A stretch of 64,000 nucleotides of DNA from Gremmenia infestans. Its lineage: Eukaryota > Ascomycota > Leotiomycetes > Helotiales > Hamatocanthoscyphaceae. Made by a program: the position numbers and the translations under genes. The notes under the pieces were generated by a model, which had not been told where the DNA came from, did not search any database, and saw only the letters and a list, made by a program, of their open reading frames with translations. Positions 1 through 11,717 of this stretch are shown here, one piece after another (position 1 is the stretch's first letter; each line of letters starts with the position of its first letter). The stretch covers positions 1,240,001-1,304,000 of the forward strand of contig JAFEVB010000002.1 of assembly GCA_032629725.1 (NCBI GenBank), in the 5' to 3' direction.

Positions 1-1523
1 ATTTATGAAAATAGTTCGCAAGCCGTTTAATTTGCGAGCTGTATCCGAAGAAGGATTCGCTGAGCCCCACGCGATCCTATAGTAACCGCCACGTCGTTCG
101 GAACAGTGAAAGCTAGTGGCCCAGCTTACGAGAGCTGAGTCGTATTCCATTCAAAGTACCCTTCTAGGTGTATATTTTTAGTTTTCCATAATGCGACGTG
201 CAACGAAAAATACAAAAATATCGAGTTTGGCTTTTGAAAAAGACTTGAGTTGCATGGTGGGGTCGTAGGAGTTGGAACCTTGTACTTGGGACCTCTTTTT
301 AATCGATAGTATGTACGGAGTATTCCTATGTCTTCCTAACAATATACAGCCGTGCGGCGCTGGTGGATTGTAAGAAGTTATTTATAACTAATCTCGAGCG
401 ATGTGCAACAGGAACTGAATGGCATCTACAACTTATTAGGAAAGCGAGAGATTCATACACGTCTGAGGCAAAATTAGCCACTCCTTGTATGCCTTCACCT
501 CATTTACTACGTTTACTAGATGTGGAAGGTGGCTGGTGTCATCTGTGCAGTGATTGTTCTGACTTGTCGAGATATTTATAACTATGCATTTGCGATGTGC
601 AACAAAAAGAAAAGAGTGACCTCTGTATTTATCAAATGCTATGCATTAACGTATTTAGATGATTTGTATGTAAGAAGCAAGATATATTTATGTGCGATAC
701 TATTTTGATAGGTGAGGAATTTCCCCTTAGTTTTCTTCCCCTTTCGAAAAATAGAGCGCGATTGCGCTAAGGAGACGTTTATAGACCATGTTTGACGTGT
801 CCACATTTATTTGATAGTCTTTTTAATCAGTAAATACTTGAGATTGTGCTAAAGAATGTCACGGCTAAGATGATGCAATGCCATTTATCTCGAGGTATTT
901 GATTTATAATTGATCCTAAGCAATGTGCAACGAAATCGCATAAACACAGGATCCCAAATCTGTATAGGCATGGGATTAAAAGCATCAAATGGTGAGCGAA
1001 TTTTAAATACTCTTGGTCTCTTTTTATGCCTCCTGCGCTATTACTTCTTCTAAAGTTCCGCAATTAACATGCTAGTACCTGCATCTATAGACTACATTGG
1101 GCGAACAATAATAAAATTTGACATAATCATCACACTACAGGAATATTGGTTGGTAGGATAACACCAGATTGATAGTTTCAAATCACGAAAGGAGGAGGGG
1201 CAGATATATACCATACGCCGCGGAGTTAAGCTTTCTATCAATATCAGGTGATCCTGAAGGCGGTGCAAAACAACAACCTGGTAGCAATACTACCCCAGAC
1301 CCCAGACTACACAGGGACTGTGTCACTTGCTTTTAATGGGAGAGAGAGGTTAGAGAGGAGTCGAAGTGGTCAATCGGTGAGGATAGAGTATTAATTGATA
1401 GTAACTCGCAAAAGGCGAGTCTATAGTGTTGAGTGGTGATCCGTTCTGTGGAATCCAAATGAAGGAGAATCTAATTATTTTACAGGTACTATACATTCCA
1501 TCCCACCTTCCTGTGGTTCTGTT
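1..1523. other. AT-rich gene-free stretch
   Basis: No reading frame here resembles a protein. The stretch is AT-rich and contains the spaced repeat listed separately at 381-931. Its right end is the 3' flank of the Zn2Cys6 gene on the minus strand. Confidence 0.7.
381..931 (+). repeat. Spaced 29-bp degenerate repeat, three copies
   Basis: Three copies share the layout TTTATAACTA, then exactly seven variable bases, then GCGATGTGCAAC. They lie at 381-409, 575-603 and 903-931. The third copy has TTTATAATTG and GCAATGTGCAAC. A half copy, GCGACGTGCAAC, lies at 193-204. The conserved seven-base spacing makes chance unlikely. The copies are probably worn remnants of one repeat family; function unknown. 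Confidence 0.55.
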
Positions 1524-4014
1524 TCACCAGGTGTTCATTTCATTCCACGAGGAGAACATCCATGCCTCTGGGATATTCTCGAAATCGGCCGTTCCCCAAT
1601 CCGCCATGGTGAAATCGATGTCATTATTATGCATGTCGGAATTTAATTGACCATTGGGGAATCCGTCCCCCGAGAAATCTTGCTGATTGGATAAACTCAT
1701 ATCTGGCGTTGAGGGAAGTCGTGCTCTCAAGATATCGTAGCACCGCTTGGCACTGCTCTGCGCAGCGTCGAGAATGCCTTCTTCCGAAGGCCTGCCTGCT
1801 TCAATGGCATCGACATGTCCTAGGGCAACTGACATAAATAGATGGCCCTATAGAGAGTTAGCTTGTTTCATGGATGACTTTATGATGCTTTTTCGGAGAC
1901 ATTTGCTTCTGACATGTATGTAGGATACCCAAACACCAAAATGGAAAGTTCACAACACTTACTTTGACGTTCGTCTCGCCTCCCATAGCAATTCGTTGCC
2001 GCGTGATTTCAATTGCCTGCTCCAGCATACGCCGATAAGGCTCGCGAGATTCTTTCCGTTCTTGATCAAAGGTCGTGTCTGGGTCTTCCTCAAGTAGAAT
2101 AATTAATTCCATATAAACCACAATCGCTGCATGAATCATTACTTCTTTGAGATATCCACCACTGAGACAGAACAGGTGATAGTCATCATGTAATCCCCAC
2201 GATAAAGGGGATGCTACTACTGATGGATCAGGATGGGCCAGCACGGCCTTTGCAGAATCGATGTAAATCTTTCGCGAGTAATAGTATTGAGGATCCGACT
2301 TGGCCTTCATAGCAAAAGGTCGATGAAGTGCAAGAAGATAGCGCTGGGTTGTAATATCAACCACTTTGCGATGCATTAGGCTTGGTTTTAATGGCTCAGA
2401 TGGTGACGAATCGGATGCTGCGTTAGCTAGGATCTTGTTGTTCTCCTTTGATATTCTCATAAGCTCTGTCCCTAAGCGTATCACCTCGCTATACAAAGGT
2501 TCGAAACGGAAGTCGTTGATCATAGTAGTAATCTCGGTTCTAATGGCAAGAGATCTGAGAAGGGCCAATTGAAGGGAAACTTCAGTGTACACGCTCTGTG
2601 GCTTCGACGTTGGTAGATCCACGGTAGACTCGGTCAATTCATCATCGTTGATATTCAAAGGTGGTTCGGTGTCGTAATCGTGTGCTGAGATCATGGGCGA
2701 CATTCCTGAATCCAGCGCATTGGTGAGGTTGAGCTCCAAGACTGTAGCCCAGAGTCGCCTACGGAGTTCCCCCTGCAGAATTGGCATGCGAGGGAAGTAT
2801 TTGGGATCTCGATGGAATCCCATATTGATTGCCGCTCTCAAAACAGCCCCGGCAGTAATCCAAACCAAATCCCCTCCAATATTGTAGACCGACCGAGCTA
2901 CAAGAAGGAGGCATTGCACTTGAAGACCGGGTATATTTAATCGGGATTTCTCGTGTGGCATGACCAGCCACATCTGCGTTGCATATATCCATTGTTGAGC
3001 TTTGCTTCGAAGGTCATTCACTTCCGGACCTTGGTAGAAGCAAATACCCAAAGCCATCGCAAGCAAGATTTTGAAGAGTAAGCATGGACTAGCAGATTGA
3101 GGCGAGCTCCAGTACTGTTCGTACTCTTTCCAAAACGATGATCTATGCAAGATTCTGCAAGATGACTCGCTGGTCTTGAAGTACAACTGAAGCAACTGAT
3201 CGGATAGTTCTCGAGGAGGTAAAGTTTTCTCAACATCTGGAATCCAGGAAGGCCACTGAGGTGCATTGACAGCTTTGATGGTTCTAGCCATGATTTTGCA
3301 TTCATTCACGAGACGATTGACTTCGGCACTGGCTTGAGAATTGGCTTGACCCTTTCCTACTTTGAAGTCACTCCCACCCCCTGGTAAATACTCGAAACAT
3401 ATGATTTTTCTTGCCTGCTCACTTATTAGACTTTTCGGCATTGAGCTCGAGTTTAGGGTGTCTCAGGGACGTACCTGTTCGAAGGGGTGAACCCAATGAC
3501 TTTGGCCGTAGAACCGGGTCTTGTGCCAAACGCTCCTGTCGATCTCTTTCTTAGCTGACGTCTTGGTTCTACAGCCCGTCGAAGTGGCTCGCACATCTAA
3601 TGAAGCTGCAGCTAGCGTATGCTCCAACCTTTGAACACGATCAACCAGTGTTTGGACAGCACTTTGCTCCGAATCAGACGAGCTCCTAGGAGTAGTAGCG
3701 GCGATACCCTCGACTTGCCCTTCTTCTAAAAATGAAAGGTCTGCAGTGCGAGGCGCGCCTTTTTCACTTGTTGGCGTTCCATGGGGAGTCTCGAGGGGGC
3801 CCACGGCTCTATTCCCGTGAGTATTGATCGTAGACAACCTCTCCGGGCTGTAAGTGCATGTTGCACTCTTTGCTTGAGTGCATTGTCGACATGGTACATT
3901 TCGATCACACTTTATTTTTCTTCGTCGGCATTCTGCGCAAGACAGTGCTGGTCTTCGTCTTTTCCGCGGTGTAGCTCCGGCTATTGTGGTGGGGATATAT
4001 GCAGATGCGTCCAT
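1524..4014 (-). CDS. Zn2Cys6 fungal transcription factor
   Basis: A nuclear DNA-binding regulator of about 771 residues in three exons: 4014-3475, 3414-1963 and 1847-1524. Both introns (60 and 115 bp) start GTACGT or GTAAGT and keep phase 0. The N-terminal zinc binuclear cluster is C26-x2-C29-x6-C36-x5-C42-x2-C45-x7-C53, preceded by a KRRR basic stretch. The long second exon looks like the fungal-specific regulatory domain (PF04082 type), with the usual run of helices and an RRRLWA-like segment. The start is the first ATG; a GTG just upstream is not used. It lies next to the frame-disrupted monooxygenase on the same strand, so it may once have controlled that gene. The target is unknown. Confidence 0.88.
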
Positions 4015-4642
4015 CACGAGCTGTCAATATAATCTTATCTGATGAGATTGTGGTCAGCCGCAAACAATGTGTCAAATTTTAACAAATGACCGAGAATAAC
4101 GGACTGTCGAGAAAAGTGCGACGAGCTCGTAGTTAAAAGGGACATCTTCACCTCCTCTTATCTCCGCTCGCTGAATTCGCTGAATTCGGCGGTAAGCTTA
4201 TAGCAAATCAGAAGCGTCAATTCTTGATTAGTCATAGCTACGGAACGGAGTTCGCGAACCACGACGCTTAGGACTTGAGTCATATTCCGTAGTTCCTCAT
4301 AATCTGTAGAAAGAATGGATATTAATCTGCTAGTTATGCTTGTTCCATACTCTAAGACGTTTCCGTTTTCACCTCCTGAAACCCACAATTTTCAAATCTC
4401 GTACTCCTTTTAAAAGTGTACACGTGACGCAATCCTGGACCTTCAAGATGAACAAAGAAATCATGCCCGGTGTGCCAGAACATACTGCTAATTCATCAGT
4501 TGAAAACCGAAAAAATGATATCGAAACACAGTTTAGTGAGGAACAGCCTGACCAAGTGATCTGTCCTGGAGGACGTCTGCGAGCATAGATTCTTTTGAAT
4601 TGCTTGTAAATACAGCTCTTAGTTTCCTCTAGCTAGATATCC
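4015..4642. other. Intergenic, promoter side of the Zn2Cys6 gene
   Basis: This holds the upstream region of the regulator and the 3' flank of the monooxygenase. A 46-codon plus-strand frame at 4448-4588 ends in a PGGRLR-like stretch that vaguely recalls the tail of an MFS transporter, but no membrane segment follows. No gene is called. Confidence 0.5.
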
Positions 4643-6534
4643 CTAATTTACACCAACCCCTCTAGACTTTGCTAAGAAATCCTGCACGATACCTTTATAG
4701 TCCTGAGCAGTGTACGGAGAAAAGGCATCGGAAAACCAGTTGCTTTTCCTCTTTACTCTAAGCCCCATGTCCTCCATCAACAAATCACACACCTCTTGGA
4801 TTTCCGCCGAGGCAACCTGTCTCGTTCGTCCTCGGGATAAGTATCGACGTGCAGACCAAGCGGTTGACTTTTGCAATCTCATAGTCCATATAAGCCTTAT
4901 TTGGAAGATCAAGTACCCCTTCCATCCACGATATTCCCCACAATGCCGATATTTCGGCATGGATTGAGGTCTGGACACTGGTAACTAGTCCGAGAAACAC
5001 CAGGGAACGGTCATTGTTGGCTGCGAGTTGAGATGGAACGATATGGCGGTACAGGCGATAAGGTGTGTAGGTAATTGGGCGTTCGTAATGAGGTGGTGGG
5101 TGCGCCAGGACCGGAAGAAGCTCAGTAACTTCTCGGTCGGCTTTCTGGTGAAGTGTCTCCCAATATTCTCGTGTCTTTTCACCTTCGTCTTGAAGGGGTG
5201 CTGTGGATCCTAAGGAAAGGGCATCCGCGGGGTCAAAGATTTTTGTGCGATAATCCCATCCCGTTGCAAACACTGCAGCATCCGAAGGAAGAATTTCGCC
5301 ATTTGAGAGTGTGACCTGATTTCTTGATATCGAAGTAATGGTTGCGCGATGAACTTTGATGAGCTTCTCCTCATGAAGTTCCTTCAAAAACACTTTTATC
5401 TTCTCGTCATGGAGACCAGATAGACTTGCAGTGAAGAAAAGGGCACTGAATCATCAGTCTTGAAAACTTCAGAGCTCAACAGGTACAACCAACTTTCTTG
5501 TCTCTGGCATAAGCTTCTCTGTATTTGAACAGTTCTTTTTGTACGGGGCCATTGTAAGTGGGGCTGTGCTAGCTTTCTCCCAGAATCGAGAGAACATCCA
5601 GTTTCCCAATTTGCTTTTGCCACTGTGGAAGAGTTCATAGCACCAGCCGGTGCATGCAAAAATTGAGGGCGACATGATGCTTTTCCACCGACCTGCCAAT
5701 CGTGCACCATGGATACCATATTGTTTGAATTGGATCATCATTCCTGGACCATTACCCTCCTCTCGGATTACCCAGTCAACTGTTTTCCCTGCTTCGACAC
5801 AGTGGTTGTGGTGTCAACCGCAGACTTGCATCCGCCATACACTGTAACTCGGTTGACTTTATCGGAAATAAGGTTTGTTTGTTGTATGCCGACATCTTTG
5901 GAATGTAGGAGTAGTCCATTATAGTCTTTTAGTGGCAGATCAGGCCAATTTGGCTTCGAGTTCAATCCAACAGCAATAATCAGTTTGTCGCACGTGATCA
6001 CTTCTTTTGTACCTTCTATTTCAACGTCCCATCTCTTCTTATCGACGTTTCGAGAGGCTCTTGATATCCGTGTCTGTAATCTCAATCTCTCAATCAAATG
6101 AAACTTCTCCGAATATGCTTGAAGATACTCGTACACCTTGATCCCTGGAAGGTCTTCCCAGTCTTTTCCCCCAATAACATCACGCATAGGAAGGTCGGAA
6201 TAATCGAAGAGACCAGTTGGACTGTCGGCTAAGAATCCTGGGAAGCATCGGTCTTTGCACCAGACACCTCCAACTGTTCGTTCTGAGTCAAAGATTGTGA
6301 GATCGACAGTTGGGTCGATTTGCAGATATCTGATTGTAGAATTAGCAACAGGAGTCTTCACGTGAGCTGGAGTTCAGGAGGACTAACGTTTTGGCGGCAA
6401 TTAACCCAGCCCAGCCTATAAAGTGCCAGTAAGAAACAATCCAAAATTCAAGCATACGGAGCTTGGGTCTCACCTGCTCCAACAATGACCACCCGCTTTA
6501 TTGGTGTACCATGGCTAGCATGAGTGGAAGCCAT
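4643..6534 (-). pseudogene. FAD-dependent (flavin-containing) monooxygenase, frame-disrupted
   Basis: It resembles FMO/Baeyer-Villiger-type enzymes that use FAD and NADPH. Exons 6534-6474, 6415-6388 and from 6329 onward join cleanly; the first join creates the GxGxxG FAD motif G19-A-G-W-A-G24. A second dinucleotide motif, VYGGCKS, comes before the first break. A late FATGW box (seen as CTGW-like in relatives) is present. Three frames are needed to cover the protein. One base appears missing in the four-T run (minus-strand A run) at 5783-5786, and one extra base sits at 4862-4863, where the family expects a V-N-A-W segment. A 48-bp GTTGGT..CAG intron near 5475-5522 bridges another frame change. 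The C-terminal PYTAQDY block is intact. Either a recent pseudogene or two sequence errors. Confidence 0.7.
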
Positions 6535-7271
6535 CCTTGATACTGTGAAAGCAGAAGCTTTGATCAGCGCTCTTGAACAGAGCATCAAACTTGAAGTACG
6601 ATGTGTCTTCAATAATGATAATTATTCTGGTATGATACTTGTTTATGATATGCGTTAGCCACCTAGCGCGACGTTACGGTATCTCTCCATCGTCGATCAC
6701 TGGACAGGGTATTTTATATCCGACGTCTCGGTGGATGATCAGCACAGATCATCTTTATGACTTCTTTAGTATCAATCGAGCTGGCTTAATTATTTCTAAT
6801 AATAAATGCTTATGAGAGCACAAGATCTCTTCATGCGTTACACAAGTGCGAAGCTGAAGAATAAATGGCGGGGAAGAGAATGAAGTCGCGAGCTAGTGAG
6901 TTCTATAAATAGATTCCAAAGCGCGTCGTGTTGGCCTATACCCGGAAATTGAGACTTTGTTTCTTTCTACGCCGTTCTTTCTATTACATTACCCGAGGTT
7001 ATTGAATTTCTAGGCCTTAACGAATTAAATAATGCCCAGCTCACAAGCTTATATTCTCGCGACAGCGGGACTTCTTATGCAGTATGGACCACATTCGTAG
7101 CCTGCTATAGCTGTAACGGATGGTGTATTCGAATGCCCAATTTTTTTTATCTTGGCTCTGTGGCTTACAATAGAAAGAATAATTTCCTAGGATTGAAATC
7201 CAACCGAGACTGATTTTTTTTAAGACCATATAACCCATCCCAGTAATCGAGAATACCATCATGCTGATGCT
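6535..7271. other. Intergenic between monooxygenase and AA9 gene
   Basis: Upstream flank of the monooxygenase and 3' flank of the AA9 gene. A T-tract occurs near 7141-7148. No coding frame or repeat is supported. Confidence 0.6.
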
Positions 7272-8126
7272 CTAGCAAGTGAAAAGGGCAGGCCCAGGAA
7301 TCGTATACGTCTGTGCCGTGTACATATCATAAGTGATTCCTGGGTCAGTCGCTGCATAGGCACCTGGAAAGGCGACTTTCGACGTTGGACCAGTGCTTGT
7401 TCCGCTTCCCGTGATTTTTATCTGATGGCAGGAAGGATAAAACTGTGCGCCAGGATATTCGCCGGCGGTTTGGAGAGCAATGATCTCGTGGCGTACAATG
7501 TATGAACCGGCTGCTAGACAAGAGGGGATGGTGTATGTGTAGGAATTACCGGCGACCATGAGAGGGCTATCACCCCAAACGTCTGAAGTACCTGTACGTC
7601 CGGCCTCCGCCACCTTGAACCATACGGCGCTATAGACTTGTAAGCATTTGTCTCGTGTAAAACTGGCAATAGAGAACTTACGCTGTGCCGGGCATATAGG
7701 TTGTACAGTCATCGTTCGCACACCTTGCCATGTATGTAATGACGGGTCCTGAATGGCTATCCGGCCAAAGTGTCCATCGCAAAGAGACTTGACTTCCGGC
7801 AGCAGCAGGTCCGGCCGTCAAGTTTGCTGGAGAAGATCCAGAGATGCCACCAGCTGTGTAGCCACCGCATTGAAGGTCGATCAAGGTTACGTCTTGGATA
7901 GGCCCATTGCCTTGGACGGGTCGTATGATTCGATCTGGAATGGGATTGTAATAAGGGTCGGTGTATGGTTGGTACCCCTGAGCTATTAGCGGTTCTGGTT
8001 CATTAATAGTTTTGGTAGTTAGCTTACTGTGTACAGCGTTCCCGCAACGGTAACATTATCTACATAGCCATGAGCATGGACTCTGACTAACAATGTAGCC
8101 AAGACTGAAAGCTTTTGGAAGTGCAT
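7272..8126 (-). CDS. AA9 lytic polysaccharide monooxygenase
   Basis: A secreted copper enzyme that oxidatively cleaves cellulose or related glucans. Three exons (8126-8028, 7977-7682, 7629-7272) with 50 and 52 bp introns give 250 residues. Residues 1-18 form a signal peptide ending VHA, so the mature protein begins with His19, the copper-brace histidine. The other family ligands are visible: H108 in the HSGPVITY segment and Y196 in AQFYPSC, with H179 in the RHEIIAL block. No cellulose-binding module follows; the short tail ends in a final Cys. A TATAAA lies 84 bp upstream of the start. The next gene on the same strand encodes a multicopper oxidase. Confidence 0.95.
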
Positions 8127-8949
8127 ACTAAAACGAACTCAATATGATAGAGGCTTGTGTGACTGTTGCGTGACGTTGGATAGGACGCTGATCACAGACT
8201 GTCTTTGAATTTATAGAAACCCTCACATACTCGCACTGGATTTTCATTGCCCCTTACTCTTAAGATCCTAAGAAACCCCTTCTTGTTTTCCGTCCGTGGG
8301 CCCATCTGTGGGTTCCAGATTCTCCTCCAACGAAGTTCTTGCAGACCCATAGTAGAATCACAGTCGCTCTGAATTCTCCTTCAAAGGTATCATTCTGCAA
8401 CGCAAAAGTCGTGGCCAAGCAAATGAAGTCGGAGTCGGAATAGTTTCCTCGAATCGGTGAAGCGCTGGATATATTAGTTCAATCTATTCCCCACGACAAG
8501 TGTGTCGTCTGATAATATACCAGGCACGTTTTTATTCGTGGTAATATGGACCAATAGCGGGGTCATGGTGGGGCATTTATCCTCACCACATGCGCCACCC
8601 AGCATCGTTTTAGGGCAGAAAATAATCAAATATTACGGACGAAACCAATAATAGCAAAGGTGTATGACTATGCTCCTATTTGGCTCATGATTCTCCCTTT
8701 CTAAGTGAAATCGGGAGATCCAAGCTGGAAATGGAACTCGTCTTGAGACTGCTTCAAGGAGCTAAAAAATTGATTTGATTTGTGTCAGTGGCTTTACTAG
8801 TTCAGATAAAACAAGCCGCCGAGGGTGTATAATCGATGAACTTGCACAAATTCTATAGGACGTCCTCAGTGGCGAACTATGGAATTGAACATACCACCTA
8901 GTTTCCAAGTTGATATCAACCTACAGCCAAGGTATCTCAGCAGCTGCTT
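8127..8949. other. Intergenic, promoter side of AA9 gene
   Basis: Contains the AA9 upstream region, including the TATA-like box at 8210-8215, and the 3' flank of the multicopper oxidase. No gene seen. Confidence 0.6.
8210..8215 (-). promoter_or_regulatory. TATA-like box of AA9 gene
   Basis: TATAAA on the minus strand, 84 bp before the AA9 start codon, at a position suited to a fungal core promoter. Assigned from sequence and position only. Confidence 0.4.
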
Positions 8950-11204
8950 TTAGCCACAGAGTAATTTTGCCATCAGATCGACCTGGGCATGCTCATAATA
9001 TGCATCGACCAACACGCCCATTGCCATTCCGCTTGCTTGATGAAAGAGAACATGGCAATGGAACATCCAGATTCCCGGATTATCGGCTCGGAATCTCAAG
9101 ACGACGTACCCTCTCCGGGGAACGCTTACCGTATCTTTCTTAACAGGGTTCACCAAGTTCAATACTGGTTTGATGGAAGAGGACCCCGACGCTTCGTAAG
9201 GGGAATAGCTACCCCACCCATACTCTGACCGGTGCGAAGCAATAACATAGAAATCATTGCCATGTAGGTGGAAAGGGTGTGCCCCTTCGTCCAGATTATT
9301 AACAATGATTTCTACCCAAGATGGAGATTCGGCAGACAATGGAATCCAAGGGACCAGTTGATTTGCATCCCATTGACTTCGAGGCAGTGAAATAAGGGGG
9401 AAAGGCGGGGTGGTTTGTGGCGCCCAAGATGTTCGATTGATGAAGCCCGTTGGGTGGTTAGACAGCTTCGCCAGCTTTTGTGTCTTGGTATAGAGGAGAA
9501 TTGTCTGTTCTACCACTTCTGCTAAATGGTCTCCATAATCATGCGTCTCGGGGGCGGTTGCACTTGCCAGATCGAAATGCACCCGTTGTTCAATCTCGTG
9601 CATCTTGATCTCTTCACTAGAGACTTGAGCGCTAGCGACAAGAGGAAAAGACTGATTGGGCCGCAGAGCTGGGTTCGGATACTTGAAGTTCCTATAACAT
9701 TCATCAGCTTCAGGGGAGTATAAATCCAAGGTGGATTGCATACTCGGGATCTAGATTGATATGCAATTGAGGAAGATTATTACTGGCAGATACAATCGAG
9801 TGGAGAAGCAAATCAACACGCTCGCCAGGATAGAGAACCCCTAAAGAGTCTGAAATTTCGCCAGCGATAGGAAAATCTCCGTCCACAGTCAAGGGAGTGA
9901 AGTTTCCAGACGAAAGCCCAATAGTGAAACCTGCTAGTGAACTATCACTGGGTCAGCTCTTAATTCAACCTTTCAAAGTCAGTAACATACCCGACATTGA
10001 TAACCCTCAAGCGAATAGGCTCCGTGCTTTTGTCGTGACCAAGGACTGAGAGTATATCTTCGTCGCGGATGTCGACACAATCAACAGGCCTCGCTGGAAC
10101 TGCCATGGAGCAGATGAACTGTCCAGCACCATTCACAAGTAAGGAGTCTGGCACCGGCTTTCAAGGATTAGCAATTTGTCTGGAAACGAAAACAAAGCAG
10201 TAGCCTACCTCATTTCCAAAGCCTCGAGTACTCATATACCACGAGAGAACATCGCTAGAGGTCCGATGATACCAGTCCCCAATCATCAGAAGGACCTCTC
10301 TCTCAAAACCATATACTCCGAGTTTACTGTCAATACTGGATGGCTTATGAACGACCAGGCCTCCATACATCCCATCACCCCTTTGAACCTGCGAGTGTGC
10401 ATGCCACCAAAATGTTCCCACCTGCTTTTCCACATCGAACTCGTAAGTGAAAGTTGTCCCGCTGGCAATAGGGCATTGAGTGAATCCAAGAGCTCCATCC
10501 ATCGAGTTCGCATTCCGCATGTGAAGCCCATGCCAATGGATTGAGACTCCTTCCCTCGAAGACAGGCTGTTTGTCACGTGGATAATAAGTCGGTCTCCTG
10601 AACGACACTCAATCGTAGGACCTGGGAACTGTCCGTTGACTAGAAACACTTGCTTCTTGACACCATCTGGAGACCGATAGTCTGAGGTGATGTTCCAATG
10701 GTGCGTGATTGTTTTCGATGGCCTCGACATGTGATCATGTGGATGGAGCTGGATTCCGAGCATCTGCTGCTGGCTAGCGTCCTCGTCCTCAATGGGAGTT
10801 TGAGGTTTATTAGCTGCCCTAGACTTTGTTGCAAGTTGAGAGAGTGTTGGGAACGAGGAGAAGGATATTGCGGCAAGCAAGAGAATCAGGAAAAGTACAC
10901 CGAGGGGTCGAAGCCATTTACTACTGTCTCTGCGACTGCCATCTTCCTGATGTCCGAAGCTTGAGCTTGAGGATGGCTCATGGGAGGTCTCATTATGGCC
11001 TCTTTCTCGTAGCAAGAGTTCTGTTGAAGGTTCATCGTCGTTTGTTGCCGTTGATGTCGCGCTCAATCTTCTTCTCGTGATCTTCCCACCAACCACTTCC
11101 GGACCGCGGATCGCAAATACTTCGTCGTTTTTCGGATCCTTGTCGTCGCGTCGCGGTGTCTTCAGCATCTCTCTTTCGCATCTCATACCCCAATTACAAA
11201 CCAT
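8950..11204 (-). CDS. Membrane-anchored multicopper oxidase
   Basis: A laccase/ascorbate-oxidase-type enzyme that oxidises substrates and reduces oxygen to water. Four exons (11204-10209, 10157-9991, 9941-9744, 9691-8950) give about 700 residues. All four copper motifs are present: HWHG at 223-226, WWHAH at 266-270, HPFHLHG at 592-598 and HCHVLFH around 665-671. Unusually, a 98-residue polar N-terminus comes before a single hydrophobic helix at about 99-117 with no cleavable signal peptide. This predicts a type II membrane protein with the catalytic domain outside the cytosol. ATG codons at residues 7 and 13 are alternative starts. It could be a laccase-like or ferroxidase-like enzyme; the substrate cannot be told. 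Confidence 0.93.
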
Positions 11205-11717
11205 CACCCATCTTATCTAGGTACCTACCTCAAGTGATTGTAGGTAGTCAACAGAGAGAGACCCAGGGAGATTCCTGGGTCACGGGACAGGTATTGCCAC
11301 TCTCGTTCCGAGTTCGTCAATCTAGCTATAATTGGCAGGACAAAGATCAACAACCAATGGCATTGCGAATAAAGTAATGTGCTTACTCACTTGCTTGGAA
11401 GATTGTTGATTTTGGTAGCCATCCAACGCGGGGTACAAGTCTGAGTAGCACGGGCAAAAATCTACCACGATGATTGGACAATGCAACGACCACCTTGTTC
11501 AAGGACTGGCAACCATTTTCGGGAAACGTGGTGCCTTGAGGCGATAGTGGGATACAGGTCCATTAACGCTTGGTAAAAGCTTCATCTTACCTGACTAGGT
11601 AGTTGCCAGTTGCATTGGACAGGCCGGACCGATCAGCGGATTTCACTTGTAGATATATATGTGACTCTCCATCTTGTCCTCAGCTCAGCAGACCAATTAC
11701 TGACCAGAGTTCTTGCA
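11205..11717. other. Divergent promoter region
   Basis: A 513-bp gap between the multicopper oxidase (minus) and the phosphoesterase (plus), so it must carry both promoters. A TATATAT-like stretch near 11652-11659 lies about 60 bp before the phosphoesterase start. Confidence 0.5.

Noticed and set aside
4448..4588. 46-codon frame ending PGGRLR, like the tail before the first helix of an MFS transporter
   Set aside because: No membrane helix follows and the similarity is a few residues only.
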